Shown: positions 8,747 to 17,850 of the stretch, piece after piece
Position numbering within the stretch: the first letter of the stretch is position 1
Layout: each line of letters opens with the position of its first letter
Assembly (NCBI RefSeq): GCF_002224265.1
Contig: NZ_CP012881.1
Location: 186,001-250,000, forward strand
Reading direction: 5' to 3'
Source of the DNA: Vibrio vulnificus NBRC 15645 = ATCC 27562
GTDB taxonomy: Bacteria > Pseudomonadota > Gammaproteobacteria > Enterobacterales > Vibrionaceae
Length of the DNA stretch: 64,000 bases
The notes under the pieces: model-generated
What the model was told of the DNA's origin: nothing
What the model saw: only the letters and a program-made list of their open reading frames with translations
Databases searched by the model: none
Translations under genes and position numbers: made by a program

Positions 8747-10363
8747 ATGAAAACACTAATACAACTCACATTGGGATTATTAGGCTTTAGCTTACTAACC
8801 GGGTGTGGCAAAGACATTGACCACAAAGAAGTACGCCAAACTGGCTTTGTTTTTTGTGGGCAAACCAATCTCAAAACCTTCAACCCCCAGTTGATTGATA
8901 GCGGTATTACGGCAGACACTCTCAGCCCACAGATTTTCGATACCCTTTTGACGCTTGACCCACAAACGCATCAGCCCATTCCGAGCCTTGCTGAAAGTTG
9001 GCAAGTCAATAAAACCGGCACAGAATACACGTTTACCCTACGCAAAAATGTCGCTTTTCAAACCACAGACTGGTTTACCCCTTCACGCCCCCTTAACGCA
9101 GAAGACGTGGTGTTTAGTTTCCGTCGTATTATCGACCCTAGTCACCCTTATCATCTCGTGGGAGGCGGGAATTACCCTTGGTTTGCTGGCATAGACTTTG
9201 CCAACCTTTTGGTGGATGTGGTACCACTTGCCGATGACCAAGTGAAGTTTATTCTCAGCCGTCCGAATTTTGCGTTTCTTTCTAATCTTGCGACTGCGCA
9301 CTCGGTGATCCTGTCTGCCGAATACGCCAATCAACTGGCAGCAAAAGATGCCAAAGAGCGTATCGATATGTACCCCGTTGGCAGCGGCCCGTTTTTGTTA
9401 GACGAGTATCAAATTAACGATTTGGTTCGTTTACGTCGCCACGAAGGCTATTGGCGTAACCCCGTAAAAATGGAACAGGTGGTGTTCGATATTTCACAAC
9501 GTGGTACAGGCACGCTTGCCAAACTACTGCGTAACGAGTGCGATGTGTTGCGCTCACCCATTTCCAGCCAGATCCCGATTATTGAAAACAACCCCAATAT
9601 GGAACTGACGGCAACGCCGGCCATGAACGTTGCTTTCATCGCCATCAATACCAGCCATTCTGCGCTAAAAGATGTGCGTGTGCGCCAAGCATTGAACCTC
9701 GCGATCAACCGACAAAATATCCTCGATTCCGTCTATTATGGAACAGGAACAAAGGCCTACACCTTGTTGCCTCCTAACTCATGGGCATACCAAAAAGACA
9801 GCGTCAAAGTGCGTTTTGATCGTAACTACGCACTTGCGCTAATGCGTGAAGCGGGTTACGAGAAGGGGCTTTCACTAACGATGTGGGTACCACTAGAGCC
9901 TCGTGTCTATAACCCAAGCCCGAGAAAAACTGCGGAGTTGATTCAGTCTAATCTTGCGGATATTGGCATCGATTTAGCCCTTATTACCGATGAGAGAAAC
10001 GAACGAGTGACCACCGATCACACACAAGGCGATCTTTCACTAACGGGTTGGGTGGGAGACACTGGCGACCCTGATAATTTCTTACGCCCACTGCTTTCTT
10101 GCAGCTCTGAAAGAGCGGGGATTAACGTTGCCATGTGGTGTAACAGTGATTTTGATTTCTTACTCGATCTCGCGTTAGAAACCGAAAAGAATCGTTATCG
10201 CTTAAACTTATATCGTCAAGCGCAAAATATTCTCAATGAGGAATTCCCTGTGATTCCTTTGGCACACGGTGTTCAGTTCCGTGCTCATGACAAATCGCTG
10301 ATTGGCTTCAAATCCAGTCCATTCAATTCCCAACCTTTCGACACGGTAGAGAGAGCTTATTGA
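8747..10363 (+). CDS. sapA: Peptide ABC transporter substrate-binding protein SapA (predicted lipoprotein)
   Basis: 538 residues, family 5 solute-binding fold (DppA/OppA-like), collinear with E. coli SapA throughout. Recognisable blocks include FQTTDWFTP, SGPFLLDEY and PLLSCSSERAG. It is the periplasmic binding component of the Sap system, linked in other bacteria to antimicrobial-peptide resistance, and SapBCDF to putrescine export in E. coli. The N-terminus ends in LLTGC, a lipobox, so this version looks lipid-anchored where the E. coli protein is soluble. No clear ribosome binding site is visible. It is the first gene of sapABCDF, and its stop shares one base with the sapB start. Confidence 0.93.
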   Translation: MKTLIQLTLGLLGFSLLTGCGKDIDHKEVRQTGFVFCGQTNLKTFNPQLIDSGITADTLSPQIFDTLLTLDPQTHQPIPSLAESWQVNKTGTEYTFTLRKNVAFQTTDWFTPSRPLNAEDVVFSFRRIIDPSHPYHLVGGGNYPWFAGIDFANLLVDVVPLADDQVKFILSRPNFAFLSNLATAHSVILSAEYANQLAAKDAKERIDMYPVGSGPFLLDEYQINDLVRLRRHEGYWRNPVKMEQVVFDISQRGTGTLAKLLRNECDVLRSPISSQIPIIENNPNMELTATPAMNVAFIAINTSHSALKDVRVRQALNLAINRQNILDSVYYGTGTKAYTLLPPNSWAYQKDSVKVRFDRNYALALMREAGYEKGLSLTMWVPLEPRVYNPSPRKTAELIQSNLADIGIDLALITDERNERVTTDHTQGDLSLTGWVGDTGDPDNFLRPLLSCSSERAGINVAMWCNSDFDFLLDLALETEKNRYRLNLYRQAQNILNEEFPVIPLAHGVQFRAHDKSLIGFKSSPFNSQPFDTVERAY

Positions 10364-11325
10364 TGTTCTGGTATGCAGTAAGACGCCTTAACTTATTTGT
10401 CATTACACTGGCCATTTTAACCATGGTTGGTTTTTCGATCTTACGCTTAGACCCTGAATCTGTCTGGGCTCGAGCCGAATATTGGCATGGTTGGAGTATT
10501 TATCTCTCCGAACTCGCGCAACTTAACTTTGGCGTCAGTAAGAGCGGTGCCGCCATTTATGATGAGTTAGCCGTGGTGTTTCCCGCCACATTGGAACTCT
10601 GTTTTTTTGCCTTTTTGGTTGCGCTCTTGATCGGCATTCCTTTTGGCACGATCGCAGGCATGAAACAAGGAAAGTGGGTCGATACCACCATCTCTTTTGT
10701 CTCTATGTCCGGCTACTCTGCCCCTCTCTTTTGGGTCGCTCTATTGATGCTGATGGTGTTCTCTCTCCATTTCGAGATATTTCCTGTCTCTGGGCGCTAC
10801 GATCTACTTTATGAAATCCAACACGTAACCGGTTTTGCCATCATCGATGCGTTTCTTGCGAAAGGGCCTTACAAAGCTCATGCACTGCAGAGCGTCATTG
10901 AACATATGGTACTGCCCTGTTTGGTCTTGGCGCTGGCGCCAACCACGCAAGTGATCGGTTTGATGCGAGCTTCTGTGGCCGACGTCATGAGTCAAAACTA
11001 CATCCGTGCGGCCAGAATCAAAGGTTTAACCACGCGAGAAATCGTCACCCAACATGTATTACGCAACGCGATTCCGCCCATTATTCCTAAAGTTGGCGTA
11101 CAGCTATCCAGCATGCTAACGCTGGCCATCATTACGGAATCGATTTTTAACTGGCCGGGCATTGGCCGCTGGCTACTAGATGCGCTCTCGAATCGAGATT
11201 ATGTATCGATTCAAGCGGGCGTGATGGTCGTGGCGACATTGGTGCTCACGGCCAACATTTTGTCCGATCTGATTGGCGCGATGATCAATCCACTGGTAAG
11301 GAAGGAATGGTATGCTAACCGATAG
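10363..11325 (+). CDS. sapB: ABC transporter permease SapB
   Basis: 320 residues, a DppB-type inner-membrane permease. The N-terminal helix is followed by about five more, and the EAA loop is present (ASVADVMSQNYIRAARIKGLTTREI). I use the ATG at 10363, which forms a TGATG stop-start with sapA. A TTG one codon earlier is unlikely. The end overlaps sapC by 14 bases, so sapB and sapC are translationally coupled. Confidence 0.94.
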   Translation: MFWYAVRRLNLFVITLAILTMVGFSILRLDPESVWARAEYWHGWSIYLSELAQLNFGVSKSGAAIYDELAVVFPATLELCFFAFLVALLIGIPFGTIAGMKQGKWVDTTISFVSMSGYSAPLFWVALLMLMVFSLHFEIFPVSGRYDLLYEIQHVTGFAIIDAFLAKGPYKAHALQSVIEHMVLPCLVLALAPTTQVIGLMRASVADVMSQNYIRAARIKGLTTREIVTQHVLRNAIPPIIPKVGVQLSSMLTLAIITESIFNWPGIGRWLLDALSNRDYVSIQAGVMVVATLVLTANILSDLIGAMINPLVRKEWYANR

Positions 11326-12199
11326 TGTTTACCAGGAAGAGCATATTCCGACTCAGTTTGAGCGTTTTTGGCGCAGTTTTCGCAGTAATAATTTAGCCAT
11401 GTTTGGCTTGTGGTGTTTAGTCTTATTGTTGCTGGTGACCATCAGCGCACCTTGGCTGGTTCCGCATGATCCTCAGCAGCAAACCGCACAATTACTGGTC
11501 CCTCCTTCCTGGAGCCCTGCAGGGACGGTCGAATATTTCCTCGGCACTGATGATTTGGGGCGAGACATCCTTTCGCGCCTCATTATGGGAGCTCAACCTA
11601 CCTTAGGTGCATCGATTATCATCACCGCCATCGCCGCGATTATTGGCTGTTTCATCGGTGTTCTTGCCGGGATGACACGGGGACTCCTTTCCAGTACGTT
11701 GAACCACTTACTCGATACGGTCATGTCCATTCCATCGCTGCTTTTAGCGATCATCTTTGTCGCATTCTTTGGTGTCGGCGAGTTCACCGTGTTGTTAGCG
11801 GTTGGGCTGGCGCTTATTCCGCGTTTTATTCGCTCGGTTTATATCGCAGTACATACTGAAGTAGAGAAAGACTACGTGATGGCGGCACGTCTTGATGGCG
11901 CCAACAATTTTTACCTGCTTTGGAACTCGATTTTACCCAATGTGTTGGTTGTCATTGCTACTGAGATAACCTTAGCCCTTTCCGTGGCCATATTAGATAT
12001 TACGGCTCTCGGCTTTCTCGGCCTTGGCGCTCAAGCTCCGAGCACCGAATGGGGCGCAATTCTTGGCGATTCAGTGGAACTTATCTATCTAGCGCCTTGG
12101 ACCGTTACCCTGCCGGGCCTTTCCATCATGTTTACCGTTGTCGTTATCAACCTTGTCGGTGATGGCGTGCGACGAGCTCTCAATGCGGGGATCGAATAA
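11312..12199 (+). CDS. sapC: ABC transporter permease SapC
   Basis: 295 residues, a DppC-type permease partner of SapB. It has an N-terminal cytoplasmic stretch, a first helix near residues 30-50, the motif [19 protein letters not shown] typical of this family, and an EAA loop ([25 protein letters not shown]). It overlaps sapB by 14 bases and joins sapD through TAATG. Confidence 0.95.
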   Translation: MLTDSVYQEEHIPTQFERFWRSFRSNNLAMFGLWCLVLLLLVTISAPWLVPHDPQQQTAQLLVPPSWSPAGTVEYFLGTDDLGRDILSRLIMGAQPTLGASIIITAIAAIIGCFIGVLAGMTRGLLSSTLNHLLDTVMSIPSLLLAIIFVAFFGVGEFTVLLAVGLALIPRFIRSVYIAVHTEVEKDYVMAARLDGANNFYLLWNSILPNVLVVIATEITLALSVAILDITALGFLGLGAQAPSTEWGAILGDSVELIYLAPWTVTLPGLSIMFTVVVINLVGDGVRRALNAGIE

Positions 12200-13194
12200 T
12201 GCCATTATTGGATATTCGTCATTTGACGATCGAAATTGAGACCCCTCAAGGGCTTGTAAAAGCCGTTGATCGCATGAGCCTCACACTAAATGAAGGTGAA
12301 ATTCGCGGTCTGGTGGGAGAATCAGGTTCAGGTAAAAGCTTGGTCGCCAAAGCCATCGTTGGGGTATGCAAAGACAATTGGAAAGTCACCGCCGACCGCA
12401 TGCGATTGGGCAACATTGACCTGCTGCAACTCACACCAAGTGAACGTCGACGGGTGATTGCTCGCGACATCGCGATGATTTTCCAAGAGCCATCGACCTG
12501 TCTCGATCCTTCAGAAGAAGTGGGTAAACAGTTGATTGAGTCTATTCCGTGGCGCACTTTTGACGGAAAATGGTGGGAACGTTTCAAATGGCGTAAGAAA
12601 CGCGCGATCGCCCTTCTCCATAAAGTTGGGATTAAAGACCATGTGCGCTTAATGAAGAGCTATCCTTATGAGCTTACAGATGGTGAATGTCAAAAAGTGA
12701 TGATTGCGATGGCAATAGCCACTGCACCTAAGCTCTTGATTGCCGATGAACCCACTAATGACTTAGATCCAATCACTCAGAACCAGATTCTGCGTTTACT
12801 AAGTCGTATGAATCAGTTGAACAACACCACGATTCTGCTCATCGGACACGACTTAACCAATATTACCCAATGGGCTAACCGTATTACGGTAATGTACTGT
12901 GGGCAATCAGTAGAGTCTGCTGATACAGATAGTATTTTGGAGGCGCCAAAGCACCCATACACCGCTGCGCTATTGAAAGCGATGCCTGATTTTAGTCACT
13001 GGATTCCTCACAAACAAAAGTTGCAGTCTCTACCGGGGTCGATCCCGCCATTGCAGCATTTGCCTATTGGCTGCCGTTTGGGACCACGCTGCCCTTATGC
13101 ACAGCGCCAGTGTGTGGAGATCCCTTATGCACGCCGCATTAAAAATCATAAGTTTAGCTGTCATTTCCCTCTTAACACGGAGAAAGATTCATGA
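12199..13194 (+). CDS. sapD: ABC transporter ATP-binding protein SapD
   Basis: 331 residues. Walker A is GESGSGKS and Walker B is [10 protein letters not shown]. The ABC signature, usually LSGGQ, reads LTDGECQ. The same kind of degeneration exists in E. coli SapD, so it is a family trait and not damage. A C-terminal oligopeptide/dipeptide-type extension holds cysteines ([13 protein letters not shown]). In E. coli SapD also affects Trk potassium uptake. It overlaps sapC by one base and sapF by four. Confidence 0.94.
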   Translation: MPLLDIRHLTIEIETPQGLVKAVDRMSLTLNEGEIRGLVGESGSGKSLVAKAIVGVCKDNWKVTADRMRLGNIDLLQLTPSERRRVIARDIAMIFQEPSTCLDPSEEVGKQLIESIPWRTFDGKWWERFKWRKKRAIALLHKVGIKDHVRLMKSYPYELTDGECQKVMIAMAIATAPKLLIADEPTNDLDPITQNQILRLLSRMNQLNNTTILLIGHDLTNITQWANRITVMYCGQSVESADTDSILEAPKHPYTAALLKAMPDFSHWIPHKQKLQSLPGSIPPLQHLPIGCRLGPRCPYAQRQCVEIPYARRIKNHKFSCHFPLNTEKDS

Positions 13195-13976
13195 GTGCCT
13201 TGTTAGAGGTGGAAAACCTGTCGAAAAATTTTGTTACTCGCTCGGGCTTGTTTAAGCGCAGAGTACAACAAGCGGTGAAACCGGTCAGTTTTACGCTTGA
13301 AGCGGGTCAAACCATTGGTTTTATTGGCCAAAATGGTTCAGGAAAATCAACGCTAGCCCGCATGCTGGCGGGCATGGTGGAACCGACCTCAGGCGAAATT
13401 CGTGTCAACGGTGAGCGACTCGAGCACCGAGATTACGCCACACGCTGCAAACTGATTCGGATGATTTTCCAAGATCCCAATACCTCATTGAATCCACGTA
13501 TTCAAATCGGGCGTATTTTGGAAGGTCCACTCAAGCGAAACACCAACATGCCACCAGAAGCGCGCCTAAAACGTGTTAAAGACACGCTATTGCGGGTTGG
13601 CCTGTTACCCGAACACGCCTATTTTTATCCGCAGATGCTCGCAACCGGGCAAAAACAGCGTGTCTGCTTAGCACGAGCCTTGATTCTACAACCGTCTATC
13701 ATCGTTGCCGACGAAGCGCTCAACGGCTTAGACATGGCAATGCGTTCACAGATCATCAATCTCTTTTTAGAGCTTCAAGAAGAGATGGGGGTATCGTTTG
13801 TTTATGTATCACAGCACATCGGTATCGTTAAACACATCACCGATAAAGTGATGGTGATGCATGATGGTGAAGTGGTGGAATCTGGTGATACGCAAATCGT
13901 GTTGAGCGATCCACAGCATCCTCTTACACAACGCTTGGTCGAAAACCATTTCTACAAAACCCCTTCTCACTACTAG
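13191..13976 (+). CDS. sapF: ABC transporter ATP-binding protein SapF
   Basis: 261 residues and the second ATPase of the Sap transporter. Walker A is GQNGSGKS, the signature region [15 protein letters not shown] again lacks canonical LSGGQ, and Walker B is IIVADEAL. It starts inside the sapD stop (ATGA). Only 69 bases, with no terminator, separate it from the DUF2927 gene, which may belong to the same transcript. Confidence 0.94.
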   Translation: MSALLEVENLSKNFVTRSGLFKRRVQQAVKPVSFTLEAGQTIGFIGQNGSGKSTLARMLAGMVEPTSGEIRVNGERLEHRDYATRCKLIRMIFQDPNTSLNPRIQIGRILEGPLKRNTNMPPEARLKRVKDTLLRVGLLPEHAYFYPQMLATGQKQRVCLARALILQPSIIVADEALNGLDMAMRSQIINLFLELQEEMGVSFVYVSQHIGIVKHITDKVMVMHDGEVVESGDTQIVLSDPQHPLTQRLVENHFYKTPSHY

Positions 13977-14045
13977 ACGCCATCTGCAAGTAGAAGCCAT
14001 CTGCAAGCGCGATGAGAAAATCGTCAACGAAGCAAGGAGCAATGC

Positions 14046-14828
14046 ATGAATAACGTTTGGGTGAAACCACTGATTGGCATTGCTCTCATGCTCTTGACAT
14101 CAAGCACTCATGCACTGGAAAAAACGTGGCTTCAACCCGCCTTTGTCAGTAACGCATTCATTCAAGTAGCATTGCGCAATGAATACAGTCCAGGGGAAAA
14201 GAAAGTTCGCAAATGGAACTCGCCGATACGTGTGTACGTTGAACATCAGGTTGCTGATAAAGCGCTACATAAATCGCTATTAGAGATGCACCTGCGTGAC
14301 TTGTCCGCCATCACTGGCCTCTCAATTGAGACCACCAGCGACAAAACACAAGCCAACGTTGTTTGGGTATTCACCCAAGAATCGAACTATCAAAGTGAAG
14401 TCAAACGTCTCATGGGACGCCAATCTGCCAACAATCTAGGCAGCGCGGTTTGCAAAGCGGGTTTTAAAACTCGCCAAAGTGCCATCTATTATGCTGCGAT
14501 TGTTATTCCTGTCGACAAAGCGCGCGAGCACGGAAAATTAGTCGCTTGTATTGTGGAAGAAGTCACGCAGGTTCTTGGCCTGCCTAACGATTCAGATCAA
14601 GCTTACCCTTCTATTTTTAATGACAACTCCCCAGAAGAGCTACTCTCACCACTCGATATCGTCCTACTCAAGTTGCTTTATCAACCGGAGATTAAAGCCG
14701 GTATGTCGGAGGCGGAAGTCAAACCCGTGCTGAATACGCTACTCACGCGTTTTGCCGACAATGGCACCCTATCTCAATCCGTCGATGTAGCAACACAAAC
14801 CGAGCTGTTTCAGTTTATTGGTTATTGA
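14046..14828 (+). CDS. DUF2927 family secreted protein
   Basis: 260 residues with an N-terminal signal peptide ending near THA. The body carries the DUF2927 hallmark CIVEEVTQVLGLPNDSDQAYPSIFND, a metalloprotease-like conserved segment, although no complete HExxH is present. Function unknown. It follows sapF on the same strand with AAGGAGC before the ATG, so it may be co-transcribed with sap and act in the periplasm. The family call rests on the conserved block. Any proteolytic role would be inference. Confidence 0.75.
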   Translation: MNNVWVKPLIGIALMLLTSSTHALEKTWLQPAFVSNAFIQVALRNEYSPGEKKVRKWNSPIRVYVEHQVADKALHKSLLEMHLRDLSAITGLSIETTSDKTQANVVWVFTQESNYQSEVKRLMGRQSANNLGSAVCKAGFKTRQSAIYYAAIVIPVDKAREHGKLVACIVEEVTQVLGLPNDSDQAYPSIFNDNSPEELLSPLDIVLLKLLYQPEIKAGMSEAEVKPVLNTLLTRFADNGTLSQSVDVATQTELFQFIGY

Positions 14829-14882
14829 GCGGTAGCCTTTGAGGGGTTCAACAAGGTTCAAGTTGCTATTCGGCGATGAAAA

Positions 14883-14904
14883 AACGGCGCTGAATAGCAC
14901 CGTT
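14883..14904 (-). terminator. Terminator after the DUF2750 gene
   Basis: Stem AACGG-c-GCT / AGC-a-CCGTT with loop GAAT. A run of A on the left is a U-run for the minus strand. It lies in the convergent gap between the DUF2927 and DUF2750 genes. Confidence 0.65.
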
Positions 14905-14929
14905 ACTTTCTGTGATTGGCCAAAGCGTT

Positions 14930-15319
14930 TTATCTCTTCGCCGCCTGTTTTTTCAGTTCAAAATCAAACTCATCAGGGAACAGCACTACCCCTTCCTCAT
15001 TAATGCTCGGAAACACGACAACCGATAGCTCGTCATCTTCTAAGCCACGAGTCCAGCGGCTGTGCCACTTGTTTAGCGAGATCGATTCCGCTTGGCACTC
15101 TTGCCAATCGCCCGTGGCCCACTCTTCGGCAAATTCTTTATTTGGCCAAACCGGTACGCACTCTTCCTCTTCGGTGTTGAGCATCACGCAGCCGTGCTCA
15201 TCAGTGAGGATCCAAACTTGGCGCTGGGCGACAATTTCCTTCACGCAGTAACGTAAACGCTGCTCTTGATCGTAACTATTAATGGTACGAATTTGATCTT
15301 GGGATAATGGTGTGGTCAT
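14930..15319 (-). CDS. DUF2750-like cytoplasmic protein
   Basis: 129 residues from the ATG at 15319, which has GGAG 9-10 bases upstream. A longer in-frame reading from 15355 lacks a site. No signal peptide or membrane helix. The pattern of a regulatory-like strand (VWILTDEHGCVML), an acidic loop, VPVWPNKEFAEEWATGDW, then a W-rich segment and a hydrophobic VVVFPSINEEGVVLFP resembles DUF2750. Function unknown. It is flanked by its own terminators, so it is probably monocistronic. Confidence 0.65.
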   Translation of the reverse strand: MTTPLSQDQIRTINSYDQEQRLRYCVKEIVAQRQVWILTDEHGCVMLNTEEEECVPVWPNKEFAEEWATGDWQECQAESISLNKWHSRWTRGLEDDELSVVVFPSINEEGVVLFPDEFDFELKKQAAKR

Positions 15320-15358
15320 TGCGCCTCTCCACTTTTGCCTTTTGGCGACATTCAATTA

Positions 15359-15390
15359 AAAACGCCCACTTGCCGTGGCAAATGGGCGTT
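15359..15390 (-). terminator. Terminator downstream of ppaC
   Basis: AACGCCCA-c-TTGCC pairs with GGCAA-a-TGGGCGTT around a 2-base centre. An A-run to the left becomes U on the minus strand. It lies 60 bases after the ppaC stop. Confidence 0.75.
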
Positions 15391-15450
15391 TCCATTATGG
15401 TGCAAAGTCTCACCTAGTACCAGCGAGACTCTTTCACTCTGTGCGACTGA

Positions 15451-16356
15451 TTACGCAAGCTCAACTTGAAGCCAAGGCCAGCCTTGCTTCTTACGACTTA
15501 GCGTGTTTTCCATCATCAACAGGCCATCTTTTTCATGCTTAGTCAGTTTGTCTGACCACTCACCTTTGTAGATCAAGCGAGTCCAAGCTGTCGTAATGTC
15601 AGTTAGCATCACAGCGGCAAAAGCAAGGCCATCTTCATCACAACGACGTTGTAGGTCTGCTTCTAGTGCTTCGATCATGCCGTCAACTTGCTCAAGCGTT
15701 GCCAGTTCAACTTGGCCTACAACCACGTCACGACCATTGAATGGGTAACCTTTCAGATCTTTCTCTACAAGTTGTGCCGCAGACAGACCTTCAATGTTTG
15801 TTTTCGCGATCAGTAGATCTTTAGTGAACGCATCAATATCAGTAACACCCGCAATTTGCGCAAGCTCTGCTACTGCATCTTTATCTTTTTGCGTACAAGT
15901 TGGAGAAGCAAAACCAACGGTGTCAGACAGAATTGCAGACATCATTAGCTTAGCGATTTTTTCAGAGATCGCGTGACCTTCAATCTTGAACATGTTGAAC
16001 AGAACGGTGTTAGTACAACCAACAGGCCAGATCCATGCTTCCATTGGGTTTACGGTCATGACGTCACCAAGACGGTGATGGTCAACGATACCCGCAACTT
16101 CAGCTTCAGCGATATCATCAGGCGCTTGCGCAAGATCTGAGTAATCCACCAACCAAACTGTTTCACCGGCTACAGATGTGCGTAGCTCAGGAACCTCTGC
16201 ACCAGCCACTTCAAGAATGTGCTGTGTTTCGCGGTTGATTTCGCCTTGACGAATCGGCATCGCTTCAACGCCACGCGCTTTTAGCAGCTCAGTGGCTACG
16301 ATGGCACTACAAATACTGTCACTGTCTGGGTTTTTATGACCTACAACTAGAATCAT
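15451..16356 (-). CDS. ppaC: Manganese-dependent inorganic pyrophosphatase (family II, DHH)
   Basis: 301 residues from the ATG at 16356, which follows AGGAAAG. The longer frame to 16491 runs through the promoter region and was rejected. It hydrolyses pyrophosphate to phosphate in the cytoplasm using Mn. The metal ligands are all visible: VVGHKNPDSDS near residue 8, VDYSD near residue 75 and IVDHHRLG near residue 95. The C-terminal DHHA2 domain ends with a Lys-rich substrate site (SRKKQGWPW). It is divergent from a probable manganese or heavy-metal transporter whose promoter region carries a Fur box, which ties this locus to Mn/Fe balance. Confidence 0.95.
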   Translation of the reverse strand: MILVVGHKNPDSDSICSAIVATELLKARGVEAMPIRQGEINRETQHILEVAGAEVPELRTSVAGETVWLVDYSDLAQAPDDIAEAEVAGIVDHHRLGDVMTVNPMEAWIWPVGCTNTVLFNMFKIEGHAISEKIAKLMMSAILSDTVGFASPTCTQKDKDAVAELAQIAGVTDIDAFTKDLLIAKTNIEGLSAAQLVEKDLKGYPFNGRDVVVGQVELATLEQVDGMIEALEADLQRRCDEDGLAFAAVMLTDITTAWTRLIYKGEWSDKLTKHEKDGLLMMENTLSRKKQGWPWLQVELA

Positions 16357-16496
16357 TATCTTTCCTATCCAAGTCTCGTTATTCCTGCTTAACCAAAAAG
16401 CAGGGTTGCTCACAAAGGGGCATACTTTACCTGAAATGAGCGGATTTGACATCAAGAAAAGTGACCTCTCGCTATTGCGAATAATTCTCACTTTAA

Positions 16497-16515
16497 TATA
16501 ATGATAATCATTCTT
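16497..16515. promoter_or_regulatory. Fur box upstream of the metal transporter
   Basis: Nineteen bases centred on ATGATAATCATT match the classical GATAATGATAATCATTATC at 16 of 19 positions. It begins 38 bases before the transporter ATG and lies about 140 bases from the ppaC start on the other side. Iron-dependent control of the transporter is the inference. Confidence 0.8.
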
Positions 16516-16534
16516 ATTTGCATTAGAGACAACA

Positions 16535-17749
16535 ATGAACGCAACGAAATTTTTTAGCTCAACGCACCCATTGCTGCAACCGACGCAGTTTCGTCTCGCT
16601 CATAAACGGTTGATATTGCCTGTTGCCCTTTTGGTGTTGCTGTTCAGTGACACGACTCGACAAGTAACCGTGACCACTCTGTCTGACTCTTTCTGGGCGG
16701 TCTCCTGTTACGTCGCGGCCACGCTCGCCATTTATCACTATTTATCTGGCTTTATGTCGCGCCCCAATCGAGTGACACAACTTTATCGCGCATCACGCCA
16801 CTACCAAGTCTTTTTTGCCGCTTTACTTGGCGCTCTGCCCGGCTGTGGCGGAGCCATTGTTGTCACAACGCAGTTCATCAGTGGCCGAGTTGGCTTTGGA
16901 GCGATTGTCGCCGTGCTAACCTCAACCATGGGCGACGCCGCCTTTCTGCTGCTCGCCGCCAAACCCGTGACTGGACTCGGCGTTATTGCGTTGGGCATTG
17001 CAGTCGGAACCCTTTCTGGCATGGTGGTGAACGCATTCCATGGCGACGATTTTTTACGGCCCAAAGTGAGCGATGAACCTAACCAACCACATTGTTGCCA
17101 AAACAAGCCAGACGCACATACCCCATTTGAACAGCGAGCTATTAACTTGCAAGGCGCATTTTGGAAATGGCTTCTGATACCCGCTGCGGTCATCGCTCTG
17201 CTTGGTTCGTTTCAAGTGGATGTGAATTTGCTGCTTGGTCTTGAGGAAAACACCATCGAATGGATGGGTGCGATCTTCGCCGTCACCAGTATGTTCCTTT
17301 GGGCATTAACCAAAGAGCTCGGAAGCTATCAATCTGCCGTCTCTGAAGACGAAAAGATCATCGATTCCCACCCAATTCAAAAAGCCGCACAAGACACGAA
17401 TTTCGTCAGTGCTTGGGTGATTTTGGCGTTTCTTGCTTTTGAGCTGACTCACTATTTTTCTGGGCTGAATTTGCATGCAACTTTCTCGGGATTGGGGGTA
17501 TGGATGCCGCTCATCGGGGTTGCCGTGGGAATGCTGCCCGGGTGTGGGCCACAAATTCTCATGACCAGCTTATACCTCTCAGGCGCCGCGCCGCTCTCCG
17601 CGCAGCTCGCCAATGCGATTTCAAACGATGGTGACGCGCTCTTCCCTGCCATTGCAATGGCACCGAAGGCGGCCTTGGTCGCGACGATTTACTCCGCCAT
17701 TCCTGCGTTTATTGTGGGTTATGGTTACTTCTTCCTGTTTGAGTATTAG
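16535..17749 (+). CDS. Putative manganese/heavy-metal transporter (ten-helix, ArsP_2-like)
   Basis: 404 residues, about ten hydrophobic helices in two halves split by a soluble His/Cys-bearing linker (PHCCQNKPDAHTP). The halves look like an internal duplication: GALPGCGGAIVVTTQFISG near residue 105 and GMLPGCGPQILMTSLYLSG near 330, each followed about 15-20 residues later by a GD motif (STMGDAAFLL; SNDGDALFPA). This matches the family usually labelled putative manganese transporter or ten-TM heavy-metal exporter. Direction and substrate are not proven. The neighbour is the Mn-dependent pyrophosphatase and a Fur box precedes the gene. It is unrelated to MntH, and the UPF0016 (MneA) ELGDK motif is absent. 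Confidence 0.75.
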   Translation: MNATKFFSSTHPLLQPTQFRLAHKRLILPVALLVLLFSDTTRQVTVTTLSDSFWAVSCYVAATLAIYHYLSGFMSRPNRVTQLYRASRHYQVFFAALLGALPGCGGAIVVTTQFISGRVGFGAIVAVLTSTMGDAAFLLLAAKPVTGLGVIALGIAVGTLSGMVVNAFHGDDFLRPKVSDEPNQPHCCQNKPDAHTPFEQRAINLQGAFWKWLLIPAAVIALLGSFQVDVNLLLGLEENTIEWMGAIFAVTSMFLWALTKELGSYQSAVSEDEKIIDSHPIQKAAQDTNFVSAWVILAFLAFELTHYFSGLNLHATFSGLGVWMPLIGVAVGMLPGCGPQILMTSLYLSGAAPLSAQLANAISNDGDALFPAIAMAPKAALVATIYSAIPAFIVGYGYFFLFEY

Positions 17750-17787
17750 TTTGCACACGACAAGCCGTCAAACGCCCCATCATCTCA

Positions 17788-17822
17788 AAAAAAGAGCCTC
17801 TACTCTATAAAGTGAGGCTCTT
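17788..17822. terminator. Terminator in the convergent transporter / alpha-galactosidase gap
   Basis: Arms AAGAGCCTC and GAGGCTCTT surround a 13-base loop. The long A-run at left gives a strong U-run on the minus strand, so it mainly serves the galactosidase gene. On the plus strand only a weak TTGT follows. Confidence 0.75.
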
Positions 17823-17850
17823 GTCTGGATAGGCTTGCGATCAACCGAAT

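Noticed and set aside
12199..13976. Loss of canonical LSGGQ in SapD and SapF as possible decay
   Set aside because: E. coli SapD and SapF show the same type of altered signature while Walker motifs are intact, so it is a family trait.
13979..14007. Direct repeat GCCATCTGCAAG (two copies, 17-base period) between sapF and the DUF2927 gene
   Set aside because: Too short and isolated to mean more than a small local duplication.
16535..17749. Identification of the metal transporter as the known Vibrio exporter MneA
   Set aside because: MneA belongs to the UPF0016 family with ELGDK motifs, absent here. This is a different ten-helix family.
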